A stretch of 64,000 nt of DNA from Apostichopus japonicus (GCF_037975245.1 NC_092568.1:8691001-8755000); one strand, 5' to 3'; positions 1 to 12,391 are shown, counted from the first letter of the stretch. Numbers and translations are program-made. The notes: generated from the letters alone by a model not told the origin.

Positions 1-220
1 ATCCCTCGCCAAAAGGCGTACAAATAAGCCTACCATGAAACTCTGAAGTTTATCAACTTTTAAACTGATACATTAAATGCCGGGCATCATGTAACCGTGT
101 CATTTATAGCAACAACATACATGTTTACATGGCAGACACATTATCAGTACTATAACATCCACATGACGATGGACTTATCGTTAAAAACATGGACATATCC
201 GTCACATCACACATGACCCC

Positions 221-303
221 TTTGGCGTTCCATAATAACGTGCTTTTGTTGGATAATTTGGCGTTCCATAATAACGTGCTGTTGTTGTTGTTGGATAATT
301 TAT
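221..303. repeat. 36-bp direct duplication
   Basis: Two copies of a unit starting TTTGGCGTTCCATAATAACG, at 221 and 257, the second with an expanded TTG run. They lie immediately upstream of the 65-bp exon of gene 1, in the acceptor region of that intron. Confidence 0.8.
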
Positions 304-309
304 TTACAG

Positions 310-374
310 ATGTGTCGAAGACAGAGATCGTTCACTTGTTCTGGGCTTTGCTAACGTCATGGCAAAACTCTTTG
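310..374 (+). CDS. Gene 1 exon: 65-bp OATP exon before the last helices
   Basis: Bounded by an acceptor ending TTTACAG and a GTAAGT donor. In phase it reads CVEDRDRSLVLGFANVMAKL, which aligns with the 65-bp exons of gene 2 (24103-24167) and gene 3 (51440-51504). It completes the conserved arginine-containing segment that follows the Kazal loop and helix 10. The upstream exon is not within the first 309 bases. Confidence 0.85.
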
Positions 375-2913
375 GTAAGTTATCAATCGAGATATAAACA
401 ATATATTATATATGACGTTTGTTTAATACTAATGAGGAGGGTGGAGTGGAATGGGGAATACATGACTCCAAACTATAACGTGGGTACACTCTGGGCGAGG
501 GAGGGGTGGGGGGGGGGTAGTGAGGGATTGAGTAATATGGCTGGGGGGGGGGAGTACACCTTCTTATAACTACCTCTATCCATTAGAGACTGACAAAGTA
601 GAATCGATATGGATGATACAGCCAAGCTATGACAAGAAAAGTTGTTAAAAGCATGATTTCATTAATTATGACGGCAGAGATGCTAATTGGGAAATCAAGC
701 GTTAATCGGTTTAAAATAACTTCAAACAACCACTTCTAGAATAAAAAATAAGGTTAGAGGTATCACTTCAGTCACCTAACCCATCCCACCCCTCCCCCTC
801 CCCATCCCATCCCTTGAATTGTTATCAAACTGAAAACTGAATGTGCGCTCAAGGGGGAGAATTCAATGTTCCACTATCTTTTCTGTAATATCATCTTAGT
901 TGACAATTAAAATGGTAGAATACTTCCAGGGTATATGGTAACTTTCCTAATGACCATTACAGACCCGTATATGGGGGAGGGCGAGGGTCGGGTGGCGGTT
1001 AACCCCCACTTTTCAACCTCGATCACACCAAAATTAAGCAGTTATTAACATTGTATATATTTGTCTGCGGATGATGTTCCCATATCTCCCGACCCCCCTC
1101 CCCCCATCGACAGGCCCGCTGCAATTCGGCTTCCAGTTCCGCAACCCTCTATTACAAAAGCATGGATTCACGTGGGTATAAGGGAGACTTAAGAATGTTA
1201 TGTAAATATCACTGCAGGATTATCAATCAATCACCATCTATATATTTATCATTATAGCTTACATACCAGGTCCGGTTGTCTGGGGCGCCCTGATAGAGAG
1301 GGCGTGTGTTCTTTTTCAAGAATCCTGCGGGAAGACAGGCAATTGTGTTGTTTACGACACCGATAAGTTTAGGAATATATATCATGGAAACGTGCTCGTG
1401 TTGAAAACGATAGACGTACTGTGTCTCAGTGTTGCACTTGTAACGATCTTGGTCGCGAATAAGAAAGCACAGGTAAGTGACAGTTTAGTATTGGTTGAAC
1501 ATTCTTTTAAAAGAATAACCGCAGAAGGAATAACAAACTATAGGCTATATCATAAACACTACACAAAAGTACACACAATGTTTAACCGGGGGAATAATTC
1601 CAAGAATCATCATTAAAACTATATAAATAGATGCTCTTCAAAGATCAACATCCCAAACACCGACACATTAACATAGCCTATTCATTCGTTTATAGGCGAC
1701 TTAATTCGTAGGTTTGGATTCAATTGAGTGCAAGAAGTACAACGACTTGAACAAGTCGACAAATGACATCTCCCTAGAGCCATCTTATGTATGCTACCAT
1801 GTTTCTTAAATGCTTCCGATTTTTTTTTATTTCGATGGTAAAAATGATGTTATTTGCAAATTTTATTGAAAAACTAAACTAATTTTATACTATGGAATAC
1901 ATGCATGTAAATCGTCCAAATTTCATTTATAAACTTCGCCTTGTTTGAAAAAAAAGTGGAGACAGAAAAAAAGGGAAAAACAAGAGACTCAGAAACATAT
2001 AGTTCATTACTAAAAACGAAACGAAACATCTATTTCATCTTTATTTTATTTCGTAATTTCTATATAGAAAAGGTTTGTGCTATGAGTTATCACTTTTGAC
2101 CTCAAGTTCTTTTTTTTGGGGGGGGGGGGGAAAGTTCATGACCCGTGCACAAGTTTGTTCTCTTCAATCATGGAGGTAAAAACAGAAGACATACCATTGC
2201 CATGATTATAACTGTATACTCATCTAAGGATATTATAAGGCTGGGGTAGTTCCGCGAAATTGTTTTTTTTTACATGCCAGAATCTCGGCTGACATATTTT
2301 TGAAGTGTTTTAGTGTAAACTACATTTTCACTAACATAGGTGTTACATTTTCTGCCTCTGGAATATCCCTTTATTTAGATATTTGCTTAATTAATAATTA
2401 CCTTAATTAATTAATTTATTATATATAGCAAGTAACCTCTGAAGGGTGTCCACTCTTTCTTTAAATTCCTTATAATATATGGCAGTTATGTAAATGTAGG
2501 TAATTATTTTAGATCCTCCTGCAAACAGGAACTCGCGAACAAGCCATCATTGGCTTATCAAAGCCGCAAGCTGACCGAAGTCAGTCTCTTACATTCATAT
2601 TTAACGTCCATGATTATGAATTGTCAATTCTCAACAACTCTGTACTTGGACGACATACATTAATCTTAGAGTGACTCGAACTCGGGACCTTAATATGATT
2701 GAGAGGCACCGACGTTAACAACTGAGCTAATACTCCTTGTAACCTCTGATGTATCCATTCCTTGTATCCTCTCAGTATCTTCTCATGAAGGGTTTTCACT
2801 CTTGTTATTTTACCCGGCAGAAATATGAGGCTGTCAAGACGTTGAAAGAAGCAGAAAACTCACAGAAATTGACGGAGAATGGGAACAAGGAGTTTTCTTA
2901 TACTACAGTGTGA
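310..2913 (+). CDS. OATP/SLCO-family transporter gene 1, 3' part only (last 3 exons)
   Basis: This is the C-terminal end of an organic anion transporting polypeptide, a plasma-membrane carrier of amphipathic organic anions; the rest lies left of the window. Coding exons are 310-374, 1258-1472 and 2821-2913, 373 nt in all, with phases 2, 1 and 0 that join into one open frame ending in TGA. The encoded part covers the conserved R-x-V-x-x-x-x-R segment, the last two membrane helices with the loop motif [11 protein letters not shown], and a 30-residue hydrophilic cytosolic tail. Sizes 65 and 215 bp and the junction phases equal those of the two other OATP genes here. The tail ends in TTV, which fits a class I PDZ ligand. 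A candidate AATAAA lies at 3768-3773, beyond a transposon. Family assignment is firm; the member and its substrate are unknown. Confidence 0.88.
375..1257 (+). other. Intron of gene 1
   Basis: Non-coding sequence between two OATP exons with G-rich and C-rich homopolymer tracts (G10 at 508-517 and 543-552). I see no other feature in it. Confidence 0.8.
1258..1472 (+). CDS. Gene 1 exon: 215-bp OATP helix 11-12 exon
   Basis: Acceptor ATTATAG and donor GTAAGT bound a 215-bp open stretch. It encodes a Pro-Gly-Pro helix start, then the motif [14 protein letters not shown], a short loop and a hydrophobic helix ending in NKKAQ. The length and both phases match 22828-23042 of gene 2 and 52615-52829 of gene 3. 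This is the most conserved exon of the cluster. Confidence 0.92.
2512..2736 (-). mobile_element. tRNA-derived SINE, subfamily A, copy 1 (antisense in gene 1 intron)
   Basis: Read on the minus strand, the head TATTAGCTCAGTTGTTAACG matches a pol III A box and GAGTTCGAGTCAC matches a B box about 45 bases later. The body ends with a conserved block (CTTCGGTCAGCTTGCGGCTT, then CGCGAGTTCCTG) and a GGAGGATCTAAAAT tail. It is clearly the same element as 29445-29690. The motif GTAACCTCTGA occurs on both sides (about 2432 and 2739) and may be a target duplication, though the intron also seems locally duplicated there. Confidence 0.85.
2821..2913 (+). CDS. Gene 1 terminal exon, cytosolic tail
   Basis: It starts after TTACCCGGCAG and continues in phase 0 for 30 codons to TGA. 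The tail is charged (KYEAVKTLKEAENSQKL near its start) and ends SYTTV, a class I PDZ-binding pattern. OATP tails vary in length and sequence, so homology cannot confirm it; phase and acceptor do. Confidence 0.8.
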   Translation, partial: KYEAVKTLKEAENSQKLTENGNKEFSYTTV

Positions 2914-2939
2914 GAGACGTGTATAACCTATACCGATAC

Positions 2940-3498
2940 CAGTGGCGGCGGAACCGGGGGGTGGGGGCTTCGGGGGGCTCAGCCCCCAATGAAAAAGTTG
3001 ACGGGGCAAATGCATGATAAGACCCCCCCCCCCAATATTTACCAAGGCTCCGAAACGTGCATCTGCCCATTTTCAATGCATACTTGTCAATCTGTCCGAT
3101 GCACACGTATACTATATAGGTGTAATAATTTTAGTAAATGCTGGGGGACCCTCGGCCCGTCCCCTGGCTATAGACCACATTGTCACCCCAACCGCGTCTT
3201 CACACCCCGTGAAAAGTGGAAGCATTGAGTGTGAGTACCGGTAAGCGCAACACAACTTCGTCTTAGGCCAATGACTTGCCTCATTTCAGCCAGAGAAATT
3301 GCAGGCTTGAGACCCATATTTTAGGGCTAGGTATTCGCATCATAAAACACTCGGGAAGTGCCGTTTCCGGCCATCTGGGGGTTTGAAAAACCCAAAATTT
3401 TCTTGTACGCTCCGCGCCAAGCGATGGTGGCGCTCGGCTTAGATAGTCTCCACACATTAGCCCCCCCCCCCAATTATTTTCCCGTTCCGCCACGCCTG
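2940..3498. mobile_element. Non-autonomous hAT-type element A (559 bp)
   Basis: The ends CAGTGGCGGCGGAACCGG and CAGGCGTGGCGGAACGGG (right end read inward) are imperfect terminal inverted repeats. They are flanked by a perfect 8-bp duplication ACCGATAC at 2932-2939 and 3499-3506, the hallmark of hAT transposition. There is no transposase. The interior carries a C11 tract, a C-rich tract and a block shared with the elements at 12950, 16926 and 25036 (for example GATGGTGGCGCT and CCGTTTCCGGCCATCTG). It begins 27 bases after the stop codon of gene 1, so it sits in that gene's 3' UTR or just beyond it. Confidence 0.92.
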
Positions 3499-3506
3499 AC
3501 CGATAC

Positions 3507-4988
3507 TGCAGCATGATCTCGCAATGACTCCAAGGTATTCATCTGAACCTGAAGACTTGCTGTTCGTTTTATAGCTATGCATTATATATACAGAGGTTAA
3601 GCACTTAAGCTTTAGTTCGCCTGGAGGGTTATTGGTATCCCCCCCCTCCCCCTCCGTCTTCACCTCTTAATATACTTAAAAGATGATTTGAGACACAGAT
3701 TAACTTTGAAATAATGCAGTCAGTCCAGGTTGTATTTCTATAACACTTTTTGAGATATGACCATTTCAATAAAAGCGACTGGATTATATAGTCTAATGCA
3801 CAAACCCTTAGGTCAGTTGCTCAGGTGCAACTAAAAGCTGAAATGGCAAATAAAGATAAGACTAAAAATGATTTTCTGCTTGACAAACAATGTGAAACTT
3901 TTATTAAAGTGGGAAATATTCCACACTTCTATATAGTTGAAAACCTTATATCAATATTTTGTCCTTGACTCAAGATATGGTTGATGTAAACATAGTTTGA
4001 CCCACTTAAGTTGCAACTATCACAGGAAGGTGGATTACAGAGGTGGGATGTGATGTTATCTCTCCAGAAGCTTTTACTTAGGCTGTTATAATCTTCTTGT
4101 TGATTTAGCGTTGAAACCTGATACATTGTGGAATGTTTTCTTAACTGTCAAAGTTCTCTTTGTTTTATATATGAAATAGTCTTTTCCTTTCTAGATAAAT
4201 AATTGACAAAATTTCAAAGAAAAACAACAAAGACATTTTTTTCAGCTGAATTGCCCTTATGAACCTCATCCATTCTGCTGTCGACAGGTGCATTTACAAA
4301 ATATCACAAAAAGTTTATACCTAAGCAAGTCAACAACCAGAAAATCATTTTTATGACCTCAACTGACATGTTTAAAGTGTAGTACAAACTTATCAAGGAT
4401 TGAGAGTGTTGAATGTCATTTAAGGATGCAACTCTTACTTTATATGAAGTCAAAGAACATCATTTTGGTTTTAGTTATTAGAATTATTAACAAAAAGTAG
4501 ATTACCATTAATATTTAGGCCTGCACTGAAGCGCCAATGTCATCGTAAATTTAGCCTTTTAGAAGCATTCCAGAGATTGAGCATATTTTAAAGGTTAATA
4601 TCTTAGAAAACCGAAATAACTATAGAAACAGTGTACTATAGCAATAAAAACAATTCTTGGACTATAACATTCAATGAATTCCGCCTACTATCAGTCCGTT
4701 AACACTGAACTCTAGTATATGGAGTCATTCGTGCACAAAGTTCTACAAACGTTTTATTTACATATACTCACATATATTTTCCTTCCTGAAACACTTTGCT
4801 TGTCTTATTTAACGCTGAAACTCTGAGAATCAAATATTATATTTTTGCAGGTTCTTATAGCTTCCAAGAAATGCAAATTCTGAAAACATTTAACAATATG
4901 TGGGTATGCTGAATGCATAGCCAAAACGAATGGCCTAATTTACTATATATCCTGTATATACAATGATCGAAAATAGCTTGGCTATGTA
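3507..4988. other. Intergenic, no gene seen
   Basis: AT-rich DNA without a convincing reading frame. It contains a candidate polyadenylation hexamer AATAAA at 3768-3773 in the orientation of gene 1. Nothing else was recognised. Confidence 0.6.
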
Positions 4989-5306
4989 TAAAGGCATTGA
5001 AGACTCACCCCAAACCGCGTGCCGCCCTCTGAAAAAAAAGTTAACTTTCCGTTGCTTGCAAGTGAAGTTTTTTTCTTGTCGCTACAAAATGCAGACAGTA
5101 ATGAAACGTGATACCTTGTTATCTTTTATCTGGACCTGAGATGTCCATCGCTGCTATGTACACTGTGTTGTGGGTACTGACCGTAGCTGTATGTATTGAC
5201 TGTACACTAGTGTCTAATTACCGACGGTAGCAAGCTGTGTGTTTATTTTCTGGGATCGATGGTGGTGTCTAACACTTCGGTTACACCTCATTCGAAACCT
5301 TTAAAC
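4989..5306 (+). mobile_element. Dispersed MITE, copy 1
   Basis: This stretch matches 26045-26472 over nearly its whole length, starting AAAGGCATTGAAGACTC and containing CCCCAAACCGCGTGCCGCCC and CCGACGGTAGCAAGCTGTGT. It ends near CCTTTAAAC, the inverse of its start. It differs from copy 2 by small indels and lacks that copy's internal GTAT microsatellite. No coding capacity. It is probably a non-autonomous DNA transposon with TTTAAAGG-type ends; the class is not certain. Confidence 0.78.
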
Positions 5307-6091
5307 AATCACGATACGTGCACTGCAAGCTTACATCAACATTGCAAAAGAGGCTTTTGAAAGACTTAGGAGAATCGCCAGTTTCATGAATCTATAGCGA
5401 TTTTGGAATTTCCCTTGTCGAACATTGTCGTCCACAATGCCACAAATTCAACAAGGCAATCTGCAACCGAAGGTTGCCACCCAGTTTGATGGCAGGCTAC
5501 TTACCTGTCGATCCTTGAACGGTCATCAGTATTTCGTCAAACTATATCCCTGCTAGAAAATTATATTTGTAGTTCTTTAAAAATGTCTTTTGTAAATTAT
5601 ATGAATGATATTCTTTTAATTTTATTTTTAATTATTATATTGTCTACAATTCAGATGTAAGTTATTGTTCACTTTAAATGAACAAACATTTTCAGATTTT
5701 GAATAAAATTAACTTAACAATTTTTGTAATATTTGAATAAGGGGATTAATAAAGCTTAACCTTTTTAATCTTGAAAAAGCAGATTTATAAATTTAAATGT
5801 TATATAACATGTGAAATGTTAAATATTTCATAACTAATATATAGCACCTCAAAAATAAGAAATTTTCCATTCATCACATGGTTTAACCCTGTATGGTTGT
5901 TATTAATTCTATACCTTGTAACTGTGGAAATTTTTTCCTATTAAGTGTATAACCTTGGTGGAAATTACAACTAAGAAAAGATCATACTAATAATAATAAT
6001 GATAAAAATAAAAATAAACAAACAATGAACAAATGAAGACGTATTTCTATAGCACTCTAATTATTTTATAAATATTTATGTTATATAATAA

Positions 6092-6790
6092 TCGGCCAAA
6101 ATCACGACTTTTTAGAATCTTCCCAAAATTGAAGCAGAAAAGAGATGGCGCACTTTAATGTATACATCACGCAATAATTGGTAGGAAAAGGTCGATATTT
6201 TATTTAAAAGACACTTTTAATGGGATTATATATTGGTATCTCATCATTTAATACAAATTGAAGTTTTTTTCCAAAAAATCGAATATAATTTCTGTTTTAG
6301 ATACAGACATACGTTTTCTCGATGTCAATGAATATATTATAAACATCGAGACTGAAATGTGAGAACATTGATTTTTTTTGTCGAAATTTGACAATTTTGT
6401 AAGGCTATAGCCTTATGGTTTTTGAAATTTCGGCCAAAATCACGACTTTTTAGAATCTTCCCAAAACTGAAGCAGAAAAGAGATGGCGCACTTAAATGTA
6501 TACATCACGCAATAATTGTGTAGAAAATGGTCGATAATTTTTAGAAAGACACTTTTAATGGGATTATAAATTGGTTTCTTGTCATTTAATACCGTACATA
6601 TTGAAGTATTCTTCCAAAAATCGAATATCATTTCTGTTTTAGAGACAGACATACGTGTTCTGGATGTCAATGAATCTATTATAAACATCGAGACTGAAAT
6701 GTGAGAATCTTGATTTTTTTTGTCAAAATTTGACAATTGTTTGAAATTTTGAAAATAGATGGCGCACTTTAGAGTATACATCACGCATTT
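6092..6790. repeat. 338-bp tandem duplication with a third partial unit
   Basis: The start CGGCCAAAATCACGACTTTT recurs at 6093 and 6431, giving a 338-bp period. The two units agree along most of their length, with scattered substitutions. A fragment of a third unit (AGATGGCGCACTTTAGAG) lies at about 6760. The function is unknown; the minus-strand open frame across it is probably fortuitous. Confidence 0.85.
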
Positions 6791-7129
6791 ATGCGTCACA
6801 GCAAAAAAAGAAAACATATTTTTATCGCTTTAAATGTGTCTTTTGTAGATTGTATGGTGGTGGGATGGGTTTCAAAATGTTAGATTACTTTTCAAGATTA
6901 TAATCCATCAAGAAAGCCATCGATAATTTCGAAAGAAAACTGAAGAAAATGGGAACAGGTGGATTTGTTATCTTCATACCCCATAATTATTGTGGATATA
7001 GTACATGTATTTTCCTAACATTACCGCACTAGTGCAATGAGGTTCTAGATCCCCCATAAAGCTTTAATGATATCGAACATGTCACTTTTAAACGCAATGC
7101 GTCAATGAGTGTATTGTATATTTTTTAGA

Positions 7130-8211
7130 CTCGGGTCCCTGTAAGGTTCCGGGGCCCGCCCGCGAATATTTTTTTCCCAAACTGAACTGACACTGAAATT
7201 ATTTCCTCGATTCTGATTGGTTATCAGCGAGCACGTGATATACTTTAGTTTTCAACATGGATCCTCCATAATCTGTCGATATCAGTATGATCAACACAAT
7301 CAAATTCAAGATATTCACATGAGCAACTTTGCAGAACTTTTGGTAGGTATATTTGAACGAAAGTATACAGTGAAGCAACTATTCCCAACTACTGCGCCCA
7401 TTATAGGCAGTCCTCGATCGTTTGTTTACTCGCTTGACTCCGCTCTACACAGCACATACATGTAATGTAACCTATTGTACTGTGTATAGTATACAACACA
7501 ATAAAACACAGTGCATTTGTAATTGTATACATGTAGCCGATGTACATATGTACCGTGGTGTTTGTGTACATTCGGGGTTGCGATACTTTTAGTTTTATAA
7601 TCTTAATTCAAAATGCATTCAGTCAATGAATCATGATAGGCCTAGTCGAATATGTAGTGGCCATGAAGACGCGCGAGTGAGTGTGTGTCAGCCAGTGAGT
7701 GTACACAAACATGGCATTTCATTGACGATATGTCTGTGTCTTTTGACTTGTTAACTAGTTGTATATAGCTTATAACCTATACGTACGTAACCACATATGT
7801 TTACCTGCACAGTTAGAAGTTCTTATACATGGTGACATAGTAGGCCTGCATTAACCGTATATACGTATTCGTACTAGTTCGAGATCTCAAATTCACTAAT
7901 ATAGGCCCTACCGCCCTTACAGTAGCTCTTGATAACTGGAAGCCTCACATTGTATCTACATGTAGGCACACTTAGGCCTACATACTTTAACTTAGCCTGT
8001 ATATGGCGTACACCCGTATTTTTGACATGATGCGGCCGATGGGGATTGGTATGATCAACACTAACAGTGTTACATACATTCATTCATAAACGCCGACTAC
8101 CATTCCGGTATTGATCAGCCAATCAGAATCGAGGAAATAATTTCAGTGTCAGTTCAGTTTGGGAAAAAAATATTCGCGGCCCGCCCCCTAACCCCTGGCG
8201 TTACACCACTG
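7130..8211. mobile_element. Non-autonomous transposon with 60-bp perfect inverted arms
   Basis: The segment 7161-7220 is an exact inverted match of 8119-8178, including CGCGAATATTTTTTTCCC and the following 42 bases. The right end continues to CGTTACACCACTG, a hAT-like terminus when read inward (CAGTGGTGTAACG). The left end (TGTAAGGTTCCGGGG) looks like its decayed partner. About 900 bp separate the arms and no transposase is visible. The 8-bp flanks are not a clear match, so the exact ends and the superfamily are uncertain. Confidence 0.75.
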
Positions 8212-11200
8212 GAATCGACAGACTCAAGATAGTTAATGCGCCAGTATAGTTACCTTGGATGCATAGCTTTCTATATGAAAATATTGCAAGCGATTTTTGT
8301 TTTAACTACACTACGGGGTCGCTGTTTCATAAAATATGCAAATCATATATATACACTCTTTGATAACCCATTTAGATTGACACTTACGTGTTACATTACC
8401 CATTGTATACATAATACTTTTTAAGAAAAGTCACCTAGGAAAGAACAAACAGGCTAACTTACATGGTGATATCATGAGCTGATTCCCATTTCTACACAGC
8501 CCGTCTGCATTCTATTAACTACTGTGAAAATGGGCTGCACTTTTTACCAGGCTCCCTTGCCCGCCGGACCACCGGCCCACAGGGCATTGCCCAAATGCCC
8601 GTGTGGCCAGTCCGCCACTGCCCTTAAGTAATGTTCGATCCCTTGTGTAACCCATGCTGAAATTTACTCCGCAATTCCATAGTTTATTACTATCGTATGG
8701 AAATATGATGCGCGGGAGTTATCTACTATATATAAAATACCAAACACCTGCATCATTTGCTTCTTACTGCAGCCTACGCTTTCGTCAGTTGTGTATTAAC
8801 ACGAGGTTATGATACGTTCTAAATATTGACATAAGTACGATATACAATTTGCTGCTTTTCATCAACTCGGCGAAGGTATTGAAGTCATGACCAGTTCCCT
8901 AGGGTGGTACTAAGTACCTGTATCCATGTCTGATTTCGGAAACGAGCAATTTTCTGAGCAAAAGAAGGGGCCAGAATGATACAAGCTGTCATTCTATCTC
9001 AGAGAAAGCAACAAATCAACAACAACCATATTACCGTTAGTTCACATTTATGACATACTTTTTGCCTACTGACATGAATAGTTGTACAGAGAGAGAGGGG
9101 GAAGGGGAAGGGGTGTGTTTGGGGGGGGGAAGATATTAGAGAACGTCTGCCAATCTCACCTCTCCCAACTGTTATTCAAAATCGTTTGGTATGTTATTCA
9201 GATGTTTTTTAACAAATAACTTGGAGACGACTCGACCTCCTTTATAGATGATCTATCTATAACCGCTTCGAAATGTACAGCCAGGTTAGTTACGTAACGA
9301 AATTATGTCAAATTAAGCCCAGATATGAAAACTGATTTTCTGATTATAAAAGTTTGTTTATCTACAATTATGTTGGCTTTGACAGAAGGTTAAATTTTCT
9401 GGTAAAATATCTATCAGATTGTTCAATCACACGTGGTAATGTGAAAACTGCCTTTTTTTTGCGTTTAATTCTAAACATCCTGACAGAAACCCATTGAAAG
9501 GTTACTCAAAAAAATAAGGTATCTGATAAACAATTTAATGCGTGACGTCACTCAGTGAAACGTCGGGCAGATTGAAACGAGACGGTAATATTATCAAAGA
9601 TTTAACCATTCAAACAATAAACAACAAAAACAAAACATTAAATTCGTTATCACAAATAATTTGTGTGCGTGTGTTGTCTGAGTGTGTCTGTATGTAAGGA
9701 TAAATATTTCGGTGATTTGAATACTTTCTGGCGGGATCATGTCTTACATATGCAAAGTATACTATCTGCTAAATTTCTATTGTAATCTTAGCTACAAGAA
9801 TTCTTTTTTTCTTTGTCAAATAATTTGGAACAAAAGTACGATTCAAGTTGATAACAAGCCAATAATTGCTTATCATGCATTGGAGTGAGCGTGACACATT
9901 TGCTTGTTACCCAATGGTAATACCAGTTCCTAATACCATGGTTACGTACATTAGTTTACCCCTCACTCATTCGCACAATGGGAGAATCCCTGCTAGGGAG
10001 AATCCCCTGCTAGTGAGCCTCTGCCACTCGTAGTTCATGCGATTGAAAGATTGAAAAGAGGTGGGCCACGGTTGTATTATTCACTTTCTTTCGATCTAAT
10101 GTCGTTAATTTTAAATCCATTGAAGAATCAACTAGCGTATAAAGCTCTTTTATGATTGCATATAAAGTGTTTATTTTCAATTGGAATTTCATACAAGAAT
10201 GATTTACCCTTTTAGCATACCTCCCATTTCATGGAGAATAATTCTTGGATCAACGTAATCTCTAATCCTATAATGACTAGAAAGGAAATGCCAAAGAATG
10301 TTTCTACAGTTCACATGTTCTCATGGTTTATTCCTTCCTTTTGATTCAGACTTACAACAGCTCTAAGAATACTTTGTAACATGATGTTTTTTTCAAGATT
10401 AAATATAAGTTACATGAATAAATTTGGTCAGGTGATGAAGTGAAAGTAAAGCAGAGTTCTGGATGCGTTTTGGATTAATTTTCAATCCCATACTCTATAT
10501 GAGAGGCGATTCAAATACCTCTTTTCAAATCAGCAGAAGAAGGAGGAAACTTTATCTTGATTATGTTCACAGGAAACTTATGCAATTGAATATTTCATTT
10601 TCATAGAGATCTAATGGACAATTTTCATTGTTCAGTAACGAATGGTATGAGAAGGAGGGGCGGCGGTGAAGGTAGGGTAGCTATGACCATGATATTGGGA
10701 TGATATTGCCTCCTATAACTTATGTTTTATATGAGTGATTATAACTGTTGATGTAGTCGACCATGCATGTCATAGTGTTGACTTGTATTGCACATATAAA
10801 AGCTATAAAGCGTCTCTTAAAAACTCATTTATTCCAAAATTTACAGTGATTTGACTTGCATATTTATGTAAACTTGTTTAGGCGCTTTGAGGCCTTTGCA
10901 TAAAGCGCTCTATAAATATTTGCTTATTATTATTATAAAACATCCAAACCCCGTCCTCGTCACCGTCCCAACCTCATTACCATTCAATCTTTCAAAATGC
11001 AACAATTGTAAACGACGTGATCAAGTTGGCTGCTAATAAATCAAAATTTGATATTTATAAAGATGGTTCTAATATTTTGTACTAAGCGAAATACACACTT
11101 CTGTATATGTGTGGAACACAGTCATTTGGGGGCGGGGGGGGGGGGGCTATCGACGCAAATGCCGCAGTTTCAGAGGATCAATAAGCACATCAAGTCACTG

Positions 11201-11849
11201 CGGACTTAACAAAGTCTTGTAGTTGACGAATTCCCGATCCCCGTGTTTCCCAAATCTACTTGCATAACTTAAACTCAAAAAACCTATGAATTCTGTTTCG
11301 GGTTTCGAGTACCCGTGCTATTTCCAGCCATTCAGATCCGTAAATAAGATTAGTCACATGTAGTTAACGTGTTTGACTTAATAAGCATTGTCCCTTCCTA
11401 ATTCAAAACGGTACTGAAATGTATATGTATTGTTTGTTGAAATTTCAGGCTTACTCCAGTTCATGATCGTCTGCATAGAATATAGTTGTAAAAGGACAAA
11501 ACTTACAGCAAGAACTCTCTTGCGAGCATTATCTTAAGCAACCTTTTGTGAATAAGACGATTTCACGGAATCCGTTTTTCTTATACTGCTTGCTTCGAAG
11601 TCATCGATAGTATCCTAGCCTAAGCCTATTGTACATTTACGTCTTGGAAGGAAGCGACATTCTTACTGCTTGCTGCAATGTAAACAAAGACAAGCGTGAG
11701 CTTCTTGTAAATAAAGATATTCAGATCCGTTGTTCTAATGAGAGTAAAACAGGATGAATAGAGATTTCGTTGAAGGCAGTGTCGTTCACTGTTACCAATA
11801 GATTGTATCCAACCAACAATACCAATTTAAGCTCGTAGAAGGTTAACTC
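8212..11849. other. Intergenic, no gene seen
   Basis: No coding region recognised. At 8575-8614 there is a GC-rich stretch ending in GGCCAGTCCGCCACTG, which resembles one end of a hAT-type element whose partner I did not find. At about 10870-10940 the sequence GGCGCTTTGAGGCCTTTG followed by AAAGCGCTCTATAAATA and a TTATTATTA tail resembles the 3' end of a retroposon. Confidence 0.5.
10870..10940 (+). repeat. Retroposon-like 3' tail (GCGC..TATAAATA..TTATTATTA)
   Basis: A short GC-rich palindromic segment precedes TATAAATA and a short TTA microsatellite. Similar tails occur at 23098-23175 (inverted) and 33545-33630, which suggests 3' ends of one retroposon class. The body upstream is not recognisable. 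Confidence 0.45.
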
Positions 11850-12391
11850 GTCAAATGGTTCAGTGGGTAGAGCAGTGGACTGGTAACCTGATGAACTGAG
11901 TTCGACTCCATCAACGATTATACACCTTTAACATTCTTTTTCTCTTTCAGCAGTCCACGCTGAAGTCTACATATATTAATTCAACCATCTAATTTACTAG
12001 CTGATGTGGTGGCCGATGTTATAGAGGGTGACGAAAGACTCATTCCTTGTCGGTCGTGTAAATCGTGGCTAGGGTTCAAGACAGGCCTCTGGCGATAATA
12101 CCTGAGGTTGTGGCATGGTGCTTTTTTGTGGCCTAGGATCCCGTACCATGTCTCCCTTGTTGTCGCAAAAGAACCCGGGAGGATGCGCAGAGGGTCGGTC
12201 AAATCGACCAGAAGCGTACTAGGTGGCGTGCGTGAATCCTTGCCTTTGGCCAGAGGTGGTGACATCTCTGCGACCGGCATGCTTGCAGCCCATGTCCACT
12301 GAATACGTGGCCTAATGAGGCGTTATTCTCCTGAAAGTGAATATACGGATGCCTTTAAGAGCCATATAATTATTCTATATTAAAAAAAAAA
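11850..12391 (+). mobile_element. Candidate tRNA-headed SINE or retroposon with A-rich tail
   Basis: The segment 11850-11915 has tRNA-like boxes: TGGTTCAGTGGGTAGAGCA (A box region), TGGACTGGTAACC (anticodon-arm-like) and GAGTTCGACTC (B box). A distinctly GC-richer body of about 400 bases follows and ends in ATATT plus an 11-12-base A run at about 12381-12391. It is a single copy in the window, so the element boundaries are inferred. The head alone could also be a tRNA pseudogene. Confidence 0.5.

Noticed and set aside
6440-6817. A 125-residue minus-strand protein
   Set aside because: It lies across the 338-bp tandem duplication and shows no domain. The first unit does not keep the same frame open.
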